From Maccoyibacter sp900556645 (GTDB lineage Bacteria; Bacillota; Clostridia; Lachnospirales; Lachnospiraceae), in contig CATWDJ010000006.1 in assembly GCA_958349535.1 (NCBI GenBank), forward strand, positions 53,983 through 117,982: 64,000 bases of DNA, written 5' to 3'. The notes under the pieces are model-generated. The model was not told the DNA's origin. It ran no database searches and worked only from the letters and a program-made list of their open reading frames with translations. Positions 25,167 to 33,190 of this stretch are shown piece after piece (the stretch's first letter is position 1; every line of letters begins with the position of its first letter). A program made the translations under genes and the position numbers.

Positions 25167-26021
25167 ATGAATTGGTTGAATAAATTAGAAAGAAAGATGG
25201 GAAAGTTTGCAATTCCAAACCTGAGCTTGTGGATTGTTATAACATATGCGATAGGATACATAATGATGTATATGACACCGGGATTACTTTCGTATCTGAC
25301 TCTGGAGCCTTATCAGATTCTCCACGGTCAGGTGTGGCGATTAATTACATGGATTCTGATACCGCCTTCTTCGGGAAATATCTTTTTCTATATCATTATG
25401 ATGATGCTTTACTATTCCCTTGGAACCTCCTTGGAACGGACATGGGGAACCTTCCGTTATAATGTTTATATTTTCGGAGGAATGCTGTTCACGGTTATCG
25501 GAGCCTTTGTGACCTACGCTATTTATTGTGTTATGGGAACCATTCCGGTGGGAATCGGATATTACGTAACCACTTATTATATCAACATGGCAATTTTTCT
25601 TGCCTTTGCGGTATGTTACCCGAATATGCAGATTCTGTTGTATTTTATCATACCGGTAAAGATGAAATGGATGGCATACATCTATGTGGCATTGATTGCC
25701 TTTGAATTTATTCAGACAGGAATGGCAGGAAGAATTGCAATTGTTGCATCCTTGTTAAACTTCTTGATTTTCTATCTGTCCACCAGAGATTACCGCAGGG
25801 TTTCTCCTAAGGAGATTCACCGCAAGAAGGTATTCCGGGAACAGACCAGAGAAGCCAGAGGAAACGCCGCAGGCGGTGTGACAAAGCACAAATGTGCCGT
25901 GTGCGGAAGAACGGAGCAGGATGACCCGACGCTGGAATTCCGTTTCTGTTCCAAATGCGATGGAAACTATGAATATTGTCAGGATCATCTTTTTACTCAT
26001 GAGCACGTAAAACGGCATTAA
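25167..26021 (+). CDS. Rhomboid-like membrane protein lacking the catalytic Ser, with C-terminal zinc ribbon
   Basis: 284 residues from the ATG at 25167 (GAGGTG upstream); an in-frame TTG at 25155 has no site. The membrane part (about 18-205) shows the rhomboid pattern GQVWRLITW followed by GTSLERTWGTFRYNVY, but the active-site GxSG segment is absent; the corresponding stretch reads GIGYYVTTYYINMAI. It is therefore likely a rhomboid pseudoprotease. The C-terminal 45 residues have Cys pairs (HKCAVCGRT, RFCSKCDGN) and several His (CQDHLFTHEHVKRH), a probable zinc-binding module. Single gene behind its own promoter. Confidence 0.75.
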   Translation: MNWLNKLERKMGKFAIPNLSLWIVITYAIGYIMMYMTPGLLSYLTLEPYQILHGQVWRLITWILIPPSSGNIFFYIIMMMLYYSLGTSLERTWGTFRYNVYIFGGMLFTVIGAFVTYAIYCVMGTIPVGIGYYVTTYYINMAIFLAFAVCYPNMQILLYFIIPVKMKWMAYIYVALIAFEFIQTGMAGRIAIVASLLNFLIFYLSTRDYRRVSPKEIHRKKVFREQTREARGNAAGGVTKHKCAVCGRTEQDDPTLEFRFCSKCDGNYEYCQDHLFTHEHVKRH

Positions 26022-26044
26022 AAATGTCCTTAAAGGAGACAGCC

Positions 26045-26585
26045 ATTTTTGATATACATAATTTTTATTATTAGAAGTTATATTGTATCACAGTTATGGT
26101 AAAAGCAAATTTTAAATTTTTTCGAACGAAATCCGAGAATTTTAGAACCTGCGGCTGAAAATATGTTTCGTGTCTCTTTCACCGACTGAACTGTCCGCAA
26201 GGGATGTCTGTCTAAGGAGACATGGCGTGAACTTTTTAGTGGCAGTAAATAGACGTCCTCACAGACGTTATAAAACCGCCGTATCAGAAACTCGAAACAT
26301 TCTATTATTAAGAATTGGATAGAATGTTTCTTAGACAGTCTGATACGGCGGTTACGTTTTGTTCGGACGTCTATGTAACTGCCACACAAAAGTCCCTGCA
26401 ATATGTCTTGCCTTAGACGGACCTCCCCGTGGACTGTTCAGGCGTTGAAAAGACAGGAATTATAACATCTTTCAGCCGTAGGTTCGTAAAAATTCCGAAT
26501 TTCGTGAGATGATTTTAAAATCTGCTTTTATCGTAACTGTAATGCAACAAAAGTTCTAATAATAAAAATTATACATATCAAAAAT
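26045..26585. repeat. Giant imperfect palindrome, copy 1 (541 bp)
   Basis: The left and right halves are reverse complements of each other over about 240 bases each, at roughly three-quarters identity by eye, with perfect outer ends (ATTTTTGATAT / ATATCAAAAAT). There is a strong central hairpin: AACCGCCGTATCAGA pairs with TCTGATACGGCGGTT, and CATTCTA (26298) pairs with TAGAATG (26320). A second, inverted copy lies at 30677-31219. It starts 24 bases after the rhomboid-like stop codon and ends before the glnS promoter. It fills most of the 676-base gap. Confidence 0.9.
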
Positions 26586-26631
26586 AGTTATCTTTTTTGC
26601 AGCATTTTTTACTGCCGATATGCTCACTCAA

Positions 26632-26660
26632 TTGACAAAATCCCTGTAAAATCATATAAT
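26632..26660 (+). promoter_or_regulatory. Promoter of glnS
   Basis: TTGACA (26632-26637), 17-bp spacer, TATAAT (26655-26660): perfect sigma-A consensus, 37 bases upstream of the ATG. No T-box leader fits in the remaining space. Confidence 0.9.
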
Positions 26661-26697
26661 GAGAAAGATTTACCAGAAGATTTCAGGAGGATAGTTT

Positions 26698-28371
26698 ATG
26701 GAAGGCGAAACAGTTTCCAAGAATTTTATTGAACAGATTATTGATAGAGATATAGAAGAAGGAAAATGCAAAGAGGTGGTAACACGTTTTCCGCCGGAAC
26801 CAAACGGTTATCTGCATATCGGACATGCAAAATCCATTTTATTGAATTATGGACTGGCACAGGAATATCACGGAAAATTCCATATGCGTTTTGACGATAC
26901 CAATCCCACAAAGGAAAAGGTAGAGTTTGTAGATTCTATTAAGAAGGATATTCAGTGGCTGGGTGCCGACTGGGGGGACAACCTGTTTTTTGCCTCCGAC
27001 TATTTCGGACAGATGTATGAAGCTGCTGTAAAATTAATAAAAAAAGGCAAAGCCTATGTGTCTGATTTGACAGCAGAGCAGATGCGTGAGTACAGAGGAA
27101 CCTTAACAGAGCCGGGAAAGGATGATCCTTCCAGAGACAGAAGTGTGGAAGAGAATCTGGCTTTGTTCGAGGATATGAAAAACGGAAAATATCAGGACGG
27201 AGAGAAGGTTTTAAGAGCCAAAATAGATATGAGTTCTCCGAACATGAATATGAGGGACCCGGTTATCTATCGTGTGGCACATATGACCCACCACAATACC
27301 GGAGATACATGGTGCATCTACCCAATGTATGATTTTGCACATCCTATCGAGGATGCCATTGAAGGTGTAACCCATTCTATCTGTACCTTGGAGTTCGAGG
27401 ATCACAGACCACTTTATGATTGGGTGGTAGGGGAACTGGAATATGAGAATCCGCCAAAACAGATTGAGTTTGCAAAACTGTATCTGACCAACGTGGTAAC
27501 AGGAAAACGTTACATCAAAAAGCTGGTGGAAGATGGAATTGTAGACGGCTGGGATGACCCACGTCTGGTTTCCATTGCGGCACTCCGCAGAAGAGGATTC
27601 ACACCGGAGTCCATCAAACGTTTCGTGGAGCTTTGCGGAGTTTCTAAGAGCAACAGTTCCGTGGACTATGCAATGCTGGAGTATTGTATAAGAGAAGACC
27701 TGAAGATGAAAAAGCCGAGAATGATGGCAGTTTTGGACCCAATCAAATTAATCATCGACAATTATCCAGAGGGAGAAGTAGAATATCTGGATGTGGCAAA
27801 TAATTTGGAAAACGAAGAACTGGGAAGCAGAAAGGTGCCGTTCTGCCGGGAACTGTATATTGACAGAGAAGATTTCATGGAGAATCCTCCTAAGAAATAT
27901 TTCCGTCTGTTCCCGGGGAATGAGGTTCGTTTAATGCATGCTTACTTTGTAAAGTGCGAGAGCTTTGTAAAGGATGAAAACGGAAAGGTAACGGAGATTC
28001 ACTGCACCTATGACCCGGAGACAAAACAGGGAACCGGATTTACAGGAAGAAAGGTCAAAGGAACCATCCACTGGGTTCCGGCACCTTTTGCAAAAAAATG
28101 TGAAATCCGTTTGTACGAAAACCTTGTGGATGAAGAAAAGGGCGTGTACAATAAAGAGGACGGAAGCTTGAATCTCAATCCGGATTCCTTGAAAATCTTA
28201 AAAGATTGTTATGTGGAGCCGGGATTGGAAAATGCAAAGGCTTATGACAGCTTCCAGTTTGTGAGACAGGGATATTTCTGTGTGGATGCAAAGGACTCGA
28301 CGCCGGAACATCCGGTATATAACCGGATTGTTTCACTGAAAAGTTCCTTTAAGCTGCCGGCACAGTCATAG
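26698..28371 (+). CDS. glnS: Glutaminyl-tRNA synthetase
   Basis: 557 residues. Charges tRNA-Gln directly with glutamine. Class I motifs: FPPEPNGYLHIGHAKS with HIGH at 40-43, and a KMSKS-like segment VVTGKRYIKKLVEDG. MRFDDTNP and HPIEDAIEGVTHSICTLEFEDHRPL segments (read as consecutive conserved blocks) are typical of GlnRS rather than GluRS. C-terminal anticodon-binding beta barrels complete the usual length. Many Firmicutes lack GlnRS and use GatCAB, so this is a clostridial-type acquisition. CAGGAGGATAG precedes the start. Confidence 0.95.
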   Translation: MEGETVSKNFIEQIIDRDIEEGKCKEVVTRFPPEPNGYLHIGHAKSILLNYGLAQEYHGKFHMRFDDTNPTKEKVEFVDSIKKDIQWLGADWGDNLFFASDYFGQMYEAAVKLIKKGKAYVSDLTAEQMREYRGTLTEPGKDDPSRDRSVEENLALFEDMKNGKYQDGEKVLRAKIDMSSPNMNMRDPVIYRVAHMTHHNTGDTWCIYPMYDFAHPIEDAIEGVTHSICTLEFEDHRPLYDWVVGELEYENPPKQIEFAKLYLTNVVTGKRYIKKLVEDGIVDGWDDPRLVSIAALRRRGFTPESIKRFVELCGVSKSNSSVDYAMLEYCIREDLKMKKPRMMAVLDPIKLIIDNYPEGEVEYLDVANNLENEELGSRKVPFCRELYIDREDFMENPPKKYFRLFPGNEVRLMHAYFVKCESFVKDENGKVTEIHCTYDPETKQGTGFTGRKVKGTIHWVPAPFAKKCEIRLYENLVDEEKGVYNKEDGSLNLNPDSLKILKDCYVEPGLENAKAYDSFQFVRQGYFCVDAKDSTPEHPVYNRIVSLKSSFKLPAQS

Positions 28372-28387
28372 GAGTGAGAGGAAGAAC

Positions 28388-29254
28388 ATGAATTTACTAT
28401 CAGGATTGGAAAAGTTTGGGTTTAGTATTGAAGAAGATATGGATATCTTCGCAGAAGAGAAGACAGAGGAAAAGAAGCAGACAGTGGTAACGGAAGAGGG
28501 AAAGGTGGAAGAGATTCCGCCGGAGGAAAGCTTTTTATTGGAAAAAGGTATCCGTTGTCCGGTTTGTGACAAGGTGTTTAAGACCAAGATGGTGAAAAAC
28601 GGCAGAGTAAAACGCTTGGCGTCAGATAAGGATTTAAGACCTCGCCATCAGTATATCGATACCTTGAAGTATGATATTGCATCCTGCCCGCATTGTGGTT
28701 ATACGGCAATGGTGCGATTCTTTCCCTATTTAACCGGTGGTCAGATAAAGCTGATTACAGAGAATGTCTGTAAGAATTTCAAGCCTCAGCCGCAAAAGGA
28801 AGAACCACCTACCTACGATTATGATACCGCCATTGAGCGTTATAAGCTGGCCCTTTTCAATACGGTGGTAAAAAAAGGAAAAACCAGTGAGAAAGCATAT
28901 ACCTGCCTGAAAATTGCATGGCTCATCAGAGGAAAGGCAGAGACCATTACCGGAGACGGAGAGGCACAGAAACAGCTTCGTGCCCAATGTCAGAAAGAAG
29001 AGGCTGCCTTTTACCAGCAGGCCTATGACGGTTTGATGAAAGCGGTCAGCACAGAGATGTTTCCAATCTGCGGAATGGATCAGAGTACCGTAGACTATCT
29101 TCTGGCGACCATGTCCATTCACTACAAAAAGTATGATGTGGCTTCTAAGCTGTTGGCAGGCATTTTGACATCCCAGACAGCGGGAAGACAGATTAAGGAT
29201 AAGGCACTGGGCTTGAAAGAAGAGGTCGTTGCCGAACTCAGAAAAGGAAAATAA
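28388..29254 (+). CDS. DUF2225 family protein (zinc-ribbon, helical repeat)
   Basis: 288 residues. The N-terminal 55 residues are acidic and of low complexity. Two Cys pairs, CPVCDKVF and CPHCGYTA, flank a conserved RHQYIDTLKYDIASCPHC block, which is the DUF2225 hallmark. The rest is helical, with TPR-like character (IERYKLALFNTVV, EKAYTCLKIAWLIRGKAE). Function is unknown; zinc binding is inferred. It is 16 bases downstream of glnS and 12 bases upstream of the MocR-type gene, likely one transcript. Confidence 0.8.
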   Translation: MNLLSGLEKFGFSIEEDMDIFAEEKTEEKKQTVVTEEGKVEEIPPEESFLLEKGIRCPVCDKVFKTKMVKNGRVKRLASDKDLRPRHQYIDTLKYDIASCPHCGYTAMVRFFPYLTGGQIKLITENVCKNFKPQPQKEEPPTYDYDTAIERYKLALFNTVVKKGKTSEKAYTCLKIAWLIRGKAETITGDGEAQKQLRAQCQKEEAAFYQQAYDGLMKAVSTEMFPICGMDQSTVDYLLATMSIHYKKYDVASKLLAGILTSQTAGRQIKDKALGLKEEVVAELRKGK

Positions 29255-29266
29255 TAGGAGAAACAA

Positions 29267-30670
29267 GTGAACGAGATAATGATATCCCTTTCACATGACG
29301 AGAAAACTCCGCTTTATCAGCAGATATACGAGCATATTAAAGGCGAGATTATAGACGGTAGGATTTCCTGTGGGGAAAAGTTACCGTCTACTCGTTTTTT
29401 AGCGGGTTATCTGCAGGTGAGCCGCAGTACGGTTGAATTGGCATATGAGCAGTTGGTGTCGGAGGGCTATATTGAGGCAAAACCATATCGGGGATATTTC
29501 GTGTGTGATGTAAGTGATTTGTATGACCTTGAGATAACCCTTGAGGAAGAACCGAAAACAGCAAAGAAACAGAAACCGGAACAGAGGATAGACTTTTCGC
29601 CCAATGAGATAGATTTGGAGCATTTTGCTTTTAATGCATGGCGGAAGGTCAACAAAAATATGCTGTCCGAGGACAACGGAGAGCTGTTCCGTGCCGGAGA
29701 AGGTGCCGGAGAACCGACATTTCGTGAGGCAATCTGTAATTATCTCTATCAGTCCAGAGGAGTGGTCTGTACACCGGACCGGATTATCGTAGGGGCTGGA
29801 AATGAATATCTGCTGATGCTGTTGGCACAGATTTTAGGAGAGGGCAGAACCGTAGCCATGGAGAGTCCTACCTATATGCAGGCGTACCAGACCTTTTGCA
29901 ATCTGGGCTATCAGGTGTGCGGGATTGCCATGGATAAACAGGGAATGGATGTTGCAAAACTGCAACAGGAAAAGGCGGATATCGTATATGTGATGCCTTC
30001 CCATCAGTTTCCCATGGGAACGGTTATGCCTTTAAAACGACGGATGGAACTGTTGAAATGGGCAGAGGCAAAGGACGCCTATATCATCGAAGATGACCAC
30101 GACAGTGAGTTCCGTTATAAGGGAAAACCTATTCCATCCTTACAGGGAGCAGATAAAAAAGACAGGGTCATCTATCTGGGAACTTTTTCCAGAAGCATTG
30201 CACCGGCAATCCGTGTCAGCTACATGGTGCTGCCAAAACATTTGATGAAGGTGTATCGTGAACGCTGTTCTTTCTATGCCTCCACGGTGCCAAGAACACA
30301 GCAGATGGCATTGGCGGCTTTTATGCAGGAGGGGCATTTTGAACGCCACCTGAATAAAATGAGAAGCATTTACCGGAAAAAACATGATTTTCTGATGGAG
30401 GAGCTAAAAAAGAGAAACTGGGTCAGAAAGATATACGGAGATAATGCAGGAATGCATGTGCTGGTGGAAGTGAACTCCAAATTTACGGACGAAGAATTGA
30501 GAAAACTGGCATTGGGAATCGGTATAAGAATTTATCCGTTGTCGGAGTATGATATTTTAGGAGAACAAAAGACGGAATATCCCATGATTTTGCTGGGATA
30601 CGGAAGCCTGTCGGAGGAAGAGATTAAGACTGGGCTGGAGGAACTGGATAAAATCATCGCATTTTTCTAA
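29267..30670 (+). CDS. MocR/GabR-type regulator (GntR HTH + aminotransferase-like domain) with Lys-to-Arg at the PLP site
   Basis: 467 residues, GTG start with AGGAG 6 bases upstream. The N-terminal winged helix (about 10-80) has PLYQQIYEHIKGEI, LPSTRFLAGYLQVSRSTVE and the wing EGYIEAKPYRGYFV. A fold-type I aminotransferase-like domain follows (about 105-467) with YIIEDDHDSEFRY. The segment that normally holds the PLP lysine (GTFSK) reads GTFSRSIAPAIRVSY here; the AGA codon is clear in the DNA. Without the lysine, a Schiff base with PLP cannot form, so the effector may be non-covalent PLP or another ligand. The target is not evident; MocR genes often regulate a neighbour. Confidence 0.88.
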   Translation: MNEIMISLSHDEKTPLYQQIYEHIKGEIIDGRISCGEKLPSTRFLAGYLQVSRSTVELAYEQLVSEGYIEAKPYRGYFVCDVSDLYDLEITLEEEPKTAKKQKPEQRIDFSPNEIDLEHFAFNAWRKVNKNMLSEDNGELFRAGEGAGEPTFREAICNYLYQSRGVVCTPDRIIVGAGNEYLLMLLAQILGEGRTVAMESPTYMQAYQTFCNLGYQVCGIAMDKQGMDVAKLQQEKADIVYVMPSHQFPMGTVMPLKRRMELLKWAEAKDAYIIEDDHDSEFRYKGKPIPSLQGADKKDRVIYLGTFSRSIAPAIRVSYMVLPKHLMKVYRERCSFYASTVPRTQQMALAAFMQEGHFERHLNKMRSIYRKKHDFLMEELKKRNWVRKIYGDNAGMHVLVEVNSKFTDEELRKLALGIGIRIYPLSEYDILGEQKTEYPMILLGYGSLSEEEIKTGLEELDKIIAFF

Positions 30671-30676
30671 TAAAAA

Positions 30677-31219
30677 TCGTTTGGATGTGTATAATTTTTA
30701 TTATAGGAAGTTATATTGTATTATAGTTTTGACAAAAACAAATTTTTAAATCATCTCACGAAATTCGGAATTTTTACGAATCTGCGACTGAAAGATGTTA
30801 TGATTCCTGTCTTTTCAACGCCTGCACAGTCCGCGAGGATGTCCGTCAAAGGCAAGACATATTGCGTGAACTTTCGTGTAGCATTTATATAGACGTCCGA
30901 GCAAAACGTAACCGCCGTATCAGACTGTTTGAGAAACGTTCTATCCGATTCTTAATAATAGAACGTTTTGAGTTTCTGATACGGCGGTTTTATAACGTCT
31001 GTGAGGACGTCTATTTGATGCTACTAAAAAGTTCATGTCATGTCTCCTTTGACGGACATCCTTCGCGGACAGTTCAGTCGGTGAAAGAGACACGAAACAT
31101 ATTTTCAGCCGCAGATTCTAAAATTCTCGAATTTTGTTCGAAAAGATTTTAGATTTGCCTTTGTCAAAACTATAATACAACAAAAGTTCTTCTAATAAAA
31201 ATTATACACATCCAAGCGA
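30677..31219. repeat. Giant imperfect palindrome, copy 2 (543 bp), inverted relative to copy 1
   Basis: Same organisation as 26045-26585 but in opposite orientation: its left arm resembles the reverse complement of the right arm of copy 1, and its right arm that of the left arm. Outer ends pair as GTTTGGATGTGTAT / ATACACATCCAAGC (one G-T). The centre pairs CGTTCTA (30937) with TAGAACG (30959). It starts 6 bases after the stop codon of the MocR-type gene and ends 23 bases before the convergent pyrI gene, filling the 572-base gap. Confidence 0.9.
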
Positions 31220-31242
31220 ACAGTTATTAGAAAACGCGATGA

Positions 31243-31674
31243 TTATTTCATTCCTCGATATTTTTCTTCGCAGTATTTGCAACGGTAAATTTCTTTTTCC
31301 TCATCGGTCAGAATGAAAATCTGATCCAGCTCCTGCTCGATGGAAGTAATGCATCTTGGATTTTTGCATTTGATGACATTCACCACCTGTTTTGGCAGGT
31401 GCAGTTCTCTTTTTTCCACAATTTTATCACCCTTGATGATGTTGACGGTAATGTTGTGGTCGATAAAGCCCAAGATATCCAAATCTAAGGTATCAATGCT
31501 GCATTCTACTTTAATAATATCTTTTTTTCCCATCTTGTTGCTTCGGGCATTCTGGATAATGGCAACGGTGCAGTCTAATTTATCCAACTTTAAATCATGG
31601 TATATTTGAAGGCTCATACCTGCCTGAATGTGGTCTAGAACAAAGCCCTCATGGATTCCGCTGATATTTAGCAT
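31243..31674 (-). CDS. pyrI: Aspartate carbamoyltransferase regulatory subunit
   Basis: 143 residues. Zinc-binding regulatory chain that associates with PyrB. The N-terminal nucleotide-binding part has HIQAGMSLQIYHDL (usual 'idhI.aG...'). The C-terminal zinc site is CKNPRC...CKYC, four Cys in the usual CxxxxC and CxxC pairs. Shorter than enterobacterial PyrI by about ten residues but within the range for clostridia. Starts 13 bases after the end of pyrB on the minus strand. Confidence 0.94.
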   Translation of the reverse strand: MLNISGIHEGFVLDHIQAGMSLQIYHDLKLDKLDCTVAIIQNARSNKMGKKDIIKVECSIDTLDLDILGFIDHNITVNIIKGDKIVEKRELHLPKQVVNVIKCKNPRCITSIEQELDQIFILTDEEKEIYRCKYCEEKYRGMK

Positions 31675-31687
31675 TGTAAGTTCCTCC

Positions 31688-32605
31688 TTATACTTGAATA
31701 TTTAAAAGGGTCAGAATCAGAGCCATCCGCACGTAGACGCCGTACTGAGCCTGTTTGAAATAAACCGCCCGTGGATCCTCATCCACCTCTACGGAAATTT
31801 CATTGACACGAGGCAGGGGATGAAGCACCATCATATCCTTTGGAGCCAGCTCCAGTTTTGCCTTGTCTAAGATATAAAAGTCTTTCATGCGGACGTAATC
31901 CTCTTCGTTGAAGAAACGCTCTCGCTGAACACGGGTCATGTAGAGAATGTCCAATTTTTCCATGGCATCCTCTAAACGGATAACCTCTTCAAAAGGAATA
32001 TTATTTTTCTTTAATACATCCTCCCGAATATAGCTTGGCACTCTCAATTCTTCCGGTGAAATCAGAACAAAGCGGATACCCGGATAGCGGATTAAAGCAT
32101 TAATCAGAGAGTGAACGGTACGTCCGAACTTCAAATCACCGCACAAACCAATGGTCAGATGGTCCAATCTGCCCTTTAAAGAACGTATTGTCAATAAATC
32201 GGTAAGTGTCTGAGTTGGATGTTGATGACCGCCGTCACCGGCGTTGATTACTGGAATATTGGAATGCTGGGAAGCAACCAGAGGGGCTCCTTCCTTAGGG
32301 TGACGCATTGCACAGATATCTGCGTAACAGGAAATAACACGAATTGTATCGGAAACACTTTCGCCTTTGGCTGCGGAACTGGAATCAGCACTGGAAAAGC
32401 CTAAAACGCTGCCTCCTAAGTTCAACATGGCGGCTTCAAAAGATAAACGGGTTCTGGTACTCGGCTCATAAAAACAGGTAGCCAGCTTTTTGCCGTCACA
32501 GGCATGTGCATATTTCTGAGGATTCTTCTCGATGTCGTTGGCAAGGGTTAACAGCTCGTCCAACTCCTCCACAGAGAAATCCAATGGACTCATTAAATGT
32601 CGCAT
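31688..32605 (-). CDS. pyrB: Aspartate carbamoyltransferase catalytic subunit
   Basis: 305 residues, full length. Condenses carbamoyl phosphate and aspartate in pyrimidine synthesis. Carbamoyl phosphate site is YEPSTRTRLSFEAAM; catalytic loop SADSSSAAKGES; HPTQTLTDLLTI and the aspartate site HPLPRVNEI near the C-terminus. AAGGAGG lies 7 bases upstream of the ATG on the minus strand. It forms an operon with pyrI. No PyrR-type leader hairpin was seen in the short upstream region. Confidence 0.96.
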   Translation of the reverse strand: MRHLMSPLDFSVEELDELLTLANDIEKNPQKYAHACDGKKLATCFYEPSTRTRLSFEAAMLNLGGSVLGFSSADSSSAAKGESVSDTIRVISCYADICAMRHPKEGAPLVASQHSNIPVINAGDGGHQHPTQTLTDLLTIRSLKGRLDHLTIGLCGDLKFGRTVHSLINALIRYPGIRFVLISPEELRVPSYIREDVLKKNNIPFEEVIRLEDAMEKLDILYMTRVQRERFFNEEDYVRMKDFYILDKAKLELAPKDMMVLHPLPRVNEISVEVDEDPRAVYFKQAQYGVYVRMALILTLLNIQV

Positions 32606-32687
32606 AATATTCCTCCTTTAGGTATTTTTACTATCATATAATAGATGATGAGAATTTTCAAGAGAAAAGAAATATCCCGGACAACTG

Positions 32688-33080
32688 CTAAACAGAATCC
32701 GGGATATTTAGGATTTTTTCAAAAATCAGTCCTGCCGCCATCCAGTAGGGAGCATAATCCAAACGGATTAAACCGTTGATATTGGAGGGTTTTCCGCTGT
32801 AGTCCCAAGGACACATATCATGGCGGCGTAAAAGAGAACCGCTGAGATATTCACAGGTAAAGATTCCCAATGTATAAACGCCACCCCGGAATACCGCCGG
32901 TTTATGGGAAATACGGCGGGAAATAGGGGCAATGAGAGCCGCCATGCCGTAGATGGGAAACATCCAGATGGAGGTCTGCCCTTTTAATTTGTAATTTTTT
33001 TCAGGGAGGGTGTGAAGGGAGGTAAAAAGAATCTCCATGCACCATCCGGTAATTCCACAAATCAAAAAATTTTTCTTCAT
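32688..33080 (-). CDS. Small membrane protein of the putative ABC-transporter type IV (PF06541-like) family
   Basis: 130 residues from the ATG at 33080; the frame stays open up to a TTG at 33107, but neither start has a clear ribosome site. Hydrophobic segments alternate with the conserved blocks WCMEILFTSL, GQTSIWMFPIYG, CEYLSGSLLRR and CPWDYSGKPSNINGLIRLDY. These blocks are typical of a family annotated as putative ABC transporter membrane subunits, although no ATPase partner is present. Function not established. Single gene between pyrB and the murE promoter. Confidence 0.65.
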   Translation of the reverse strand: MKKNFLICGITGWCMEILFTSLHTLPEKNYKLKGQTSIWMFPIYGMAALIAPISRRISHKPAVFRGGVYTLGIFTCEYLSGSLLRRHDMCPWDYSGKPSNINGLIRLDYAPYWMAAGLIFEKILNIPDSV

Positions 33081-33121
33081 AGAAAAAGTATGGAAGGAAG
33101 AGAGCAAGTTTATTCAAAAAA

Positions 33122-33150
33122 TTGACTTACTTTTGATTTTCCTATATTAT
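33122..33150 (+). promoter_or_regulatory. Promoter of the murE operon
   Basis: TTGACT (33122-33127), 17-bp spacer, TATTAT (33145-33150), 41 bases upstream of the murE ATG. Confidence 0.75.
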
Positions 33151-33190
33151 AAAAAGTGGATTTTTTTGCTTAATAGAAAAGAGGACGAAT

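Noticed and set aside
26078..26401. Minus-strand frame of 107 residues inside palindrome copy 1, similar to a 96-residue frame at 30862-31152 in copy 2
   Set aside because: Similarity of the two translations follows from the DNA similarity of the two inverted copies. Neither has a convincing ribosome site, and both cross the central hairpin. Conservation is better explained by base pairing. A synonymous/nonsynonymous test over many copies would settle it.
26586..26697. T-box leader for glnS
   Set aside because: Only 37 bases separate the consensus promoter from the start codon, too short for a T-box.
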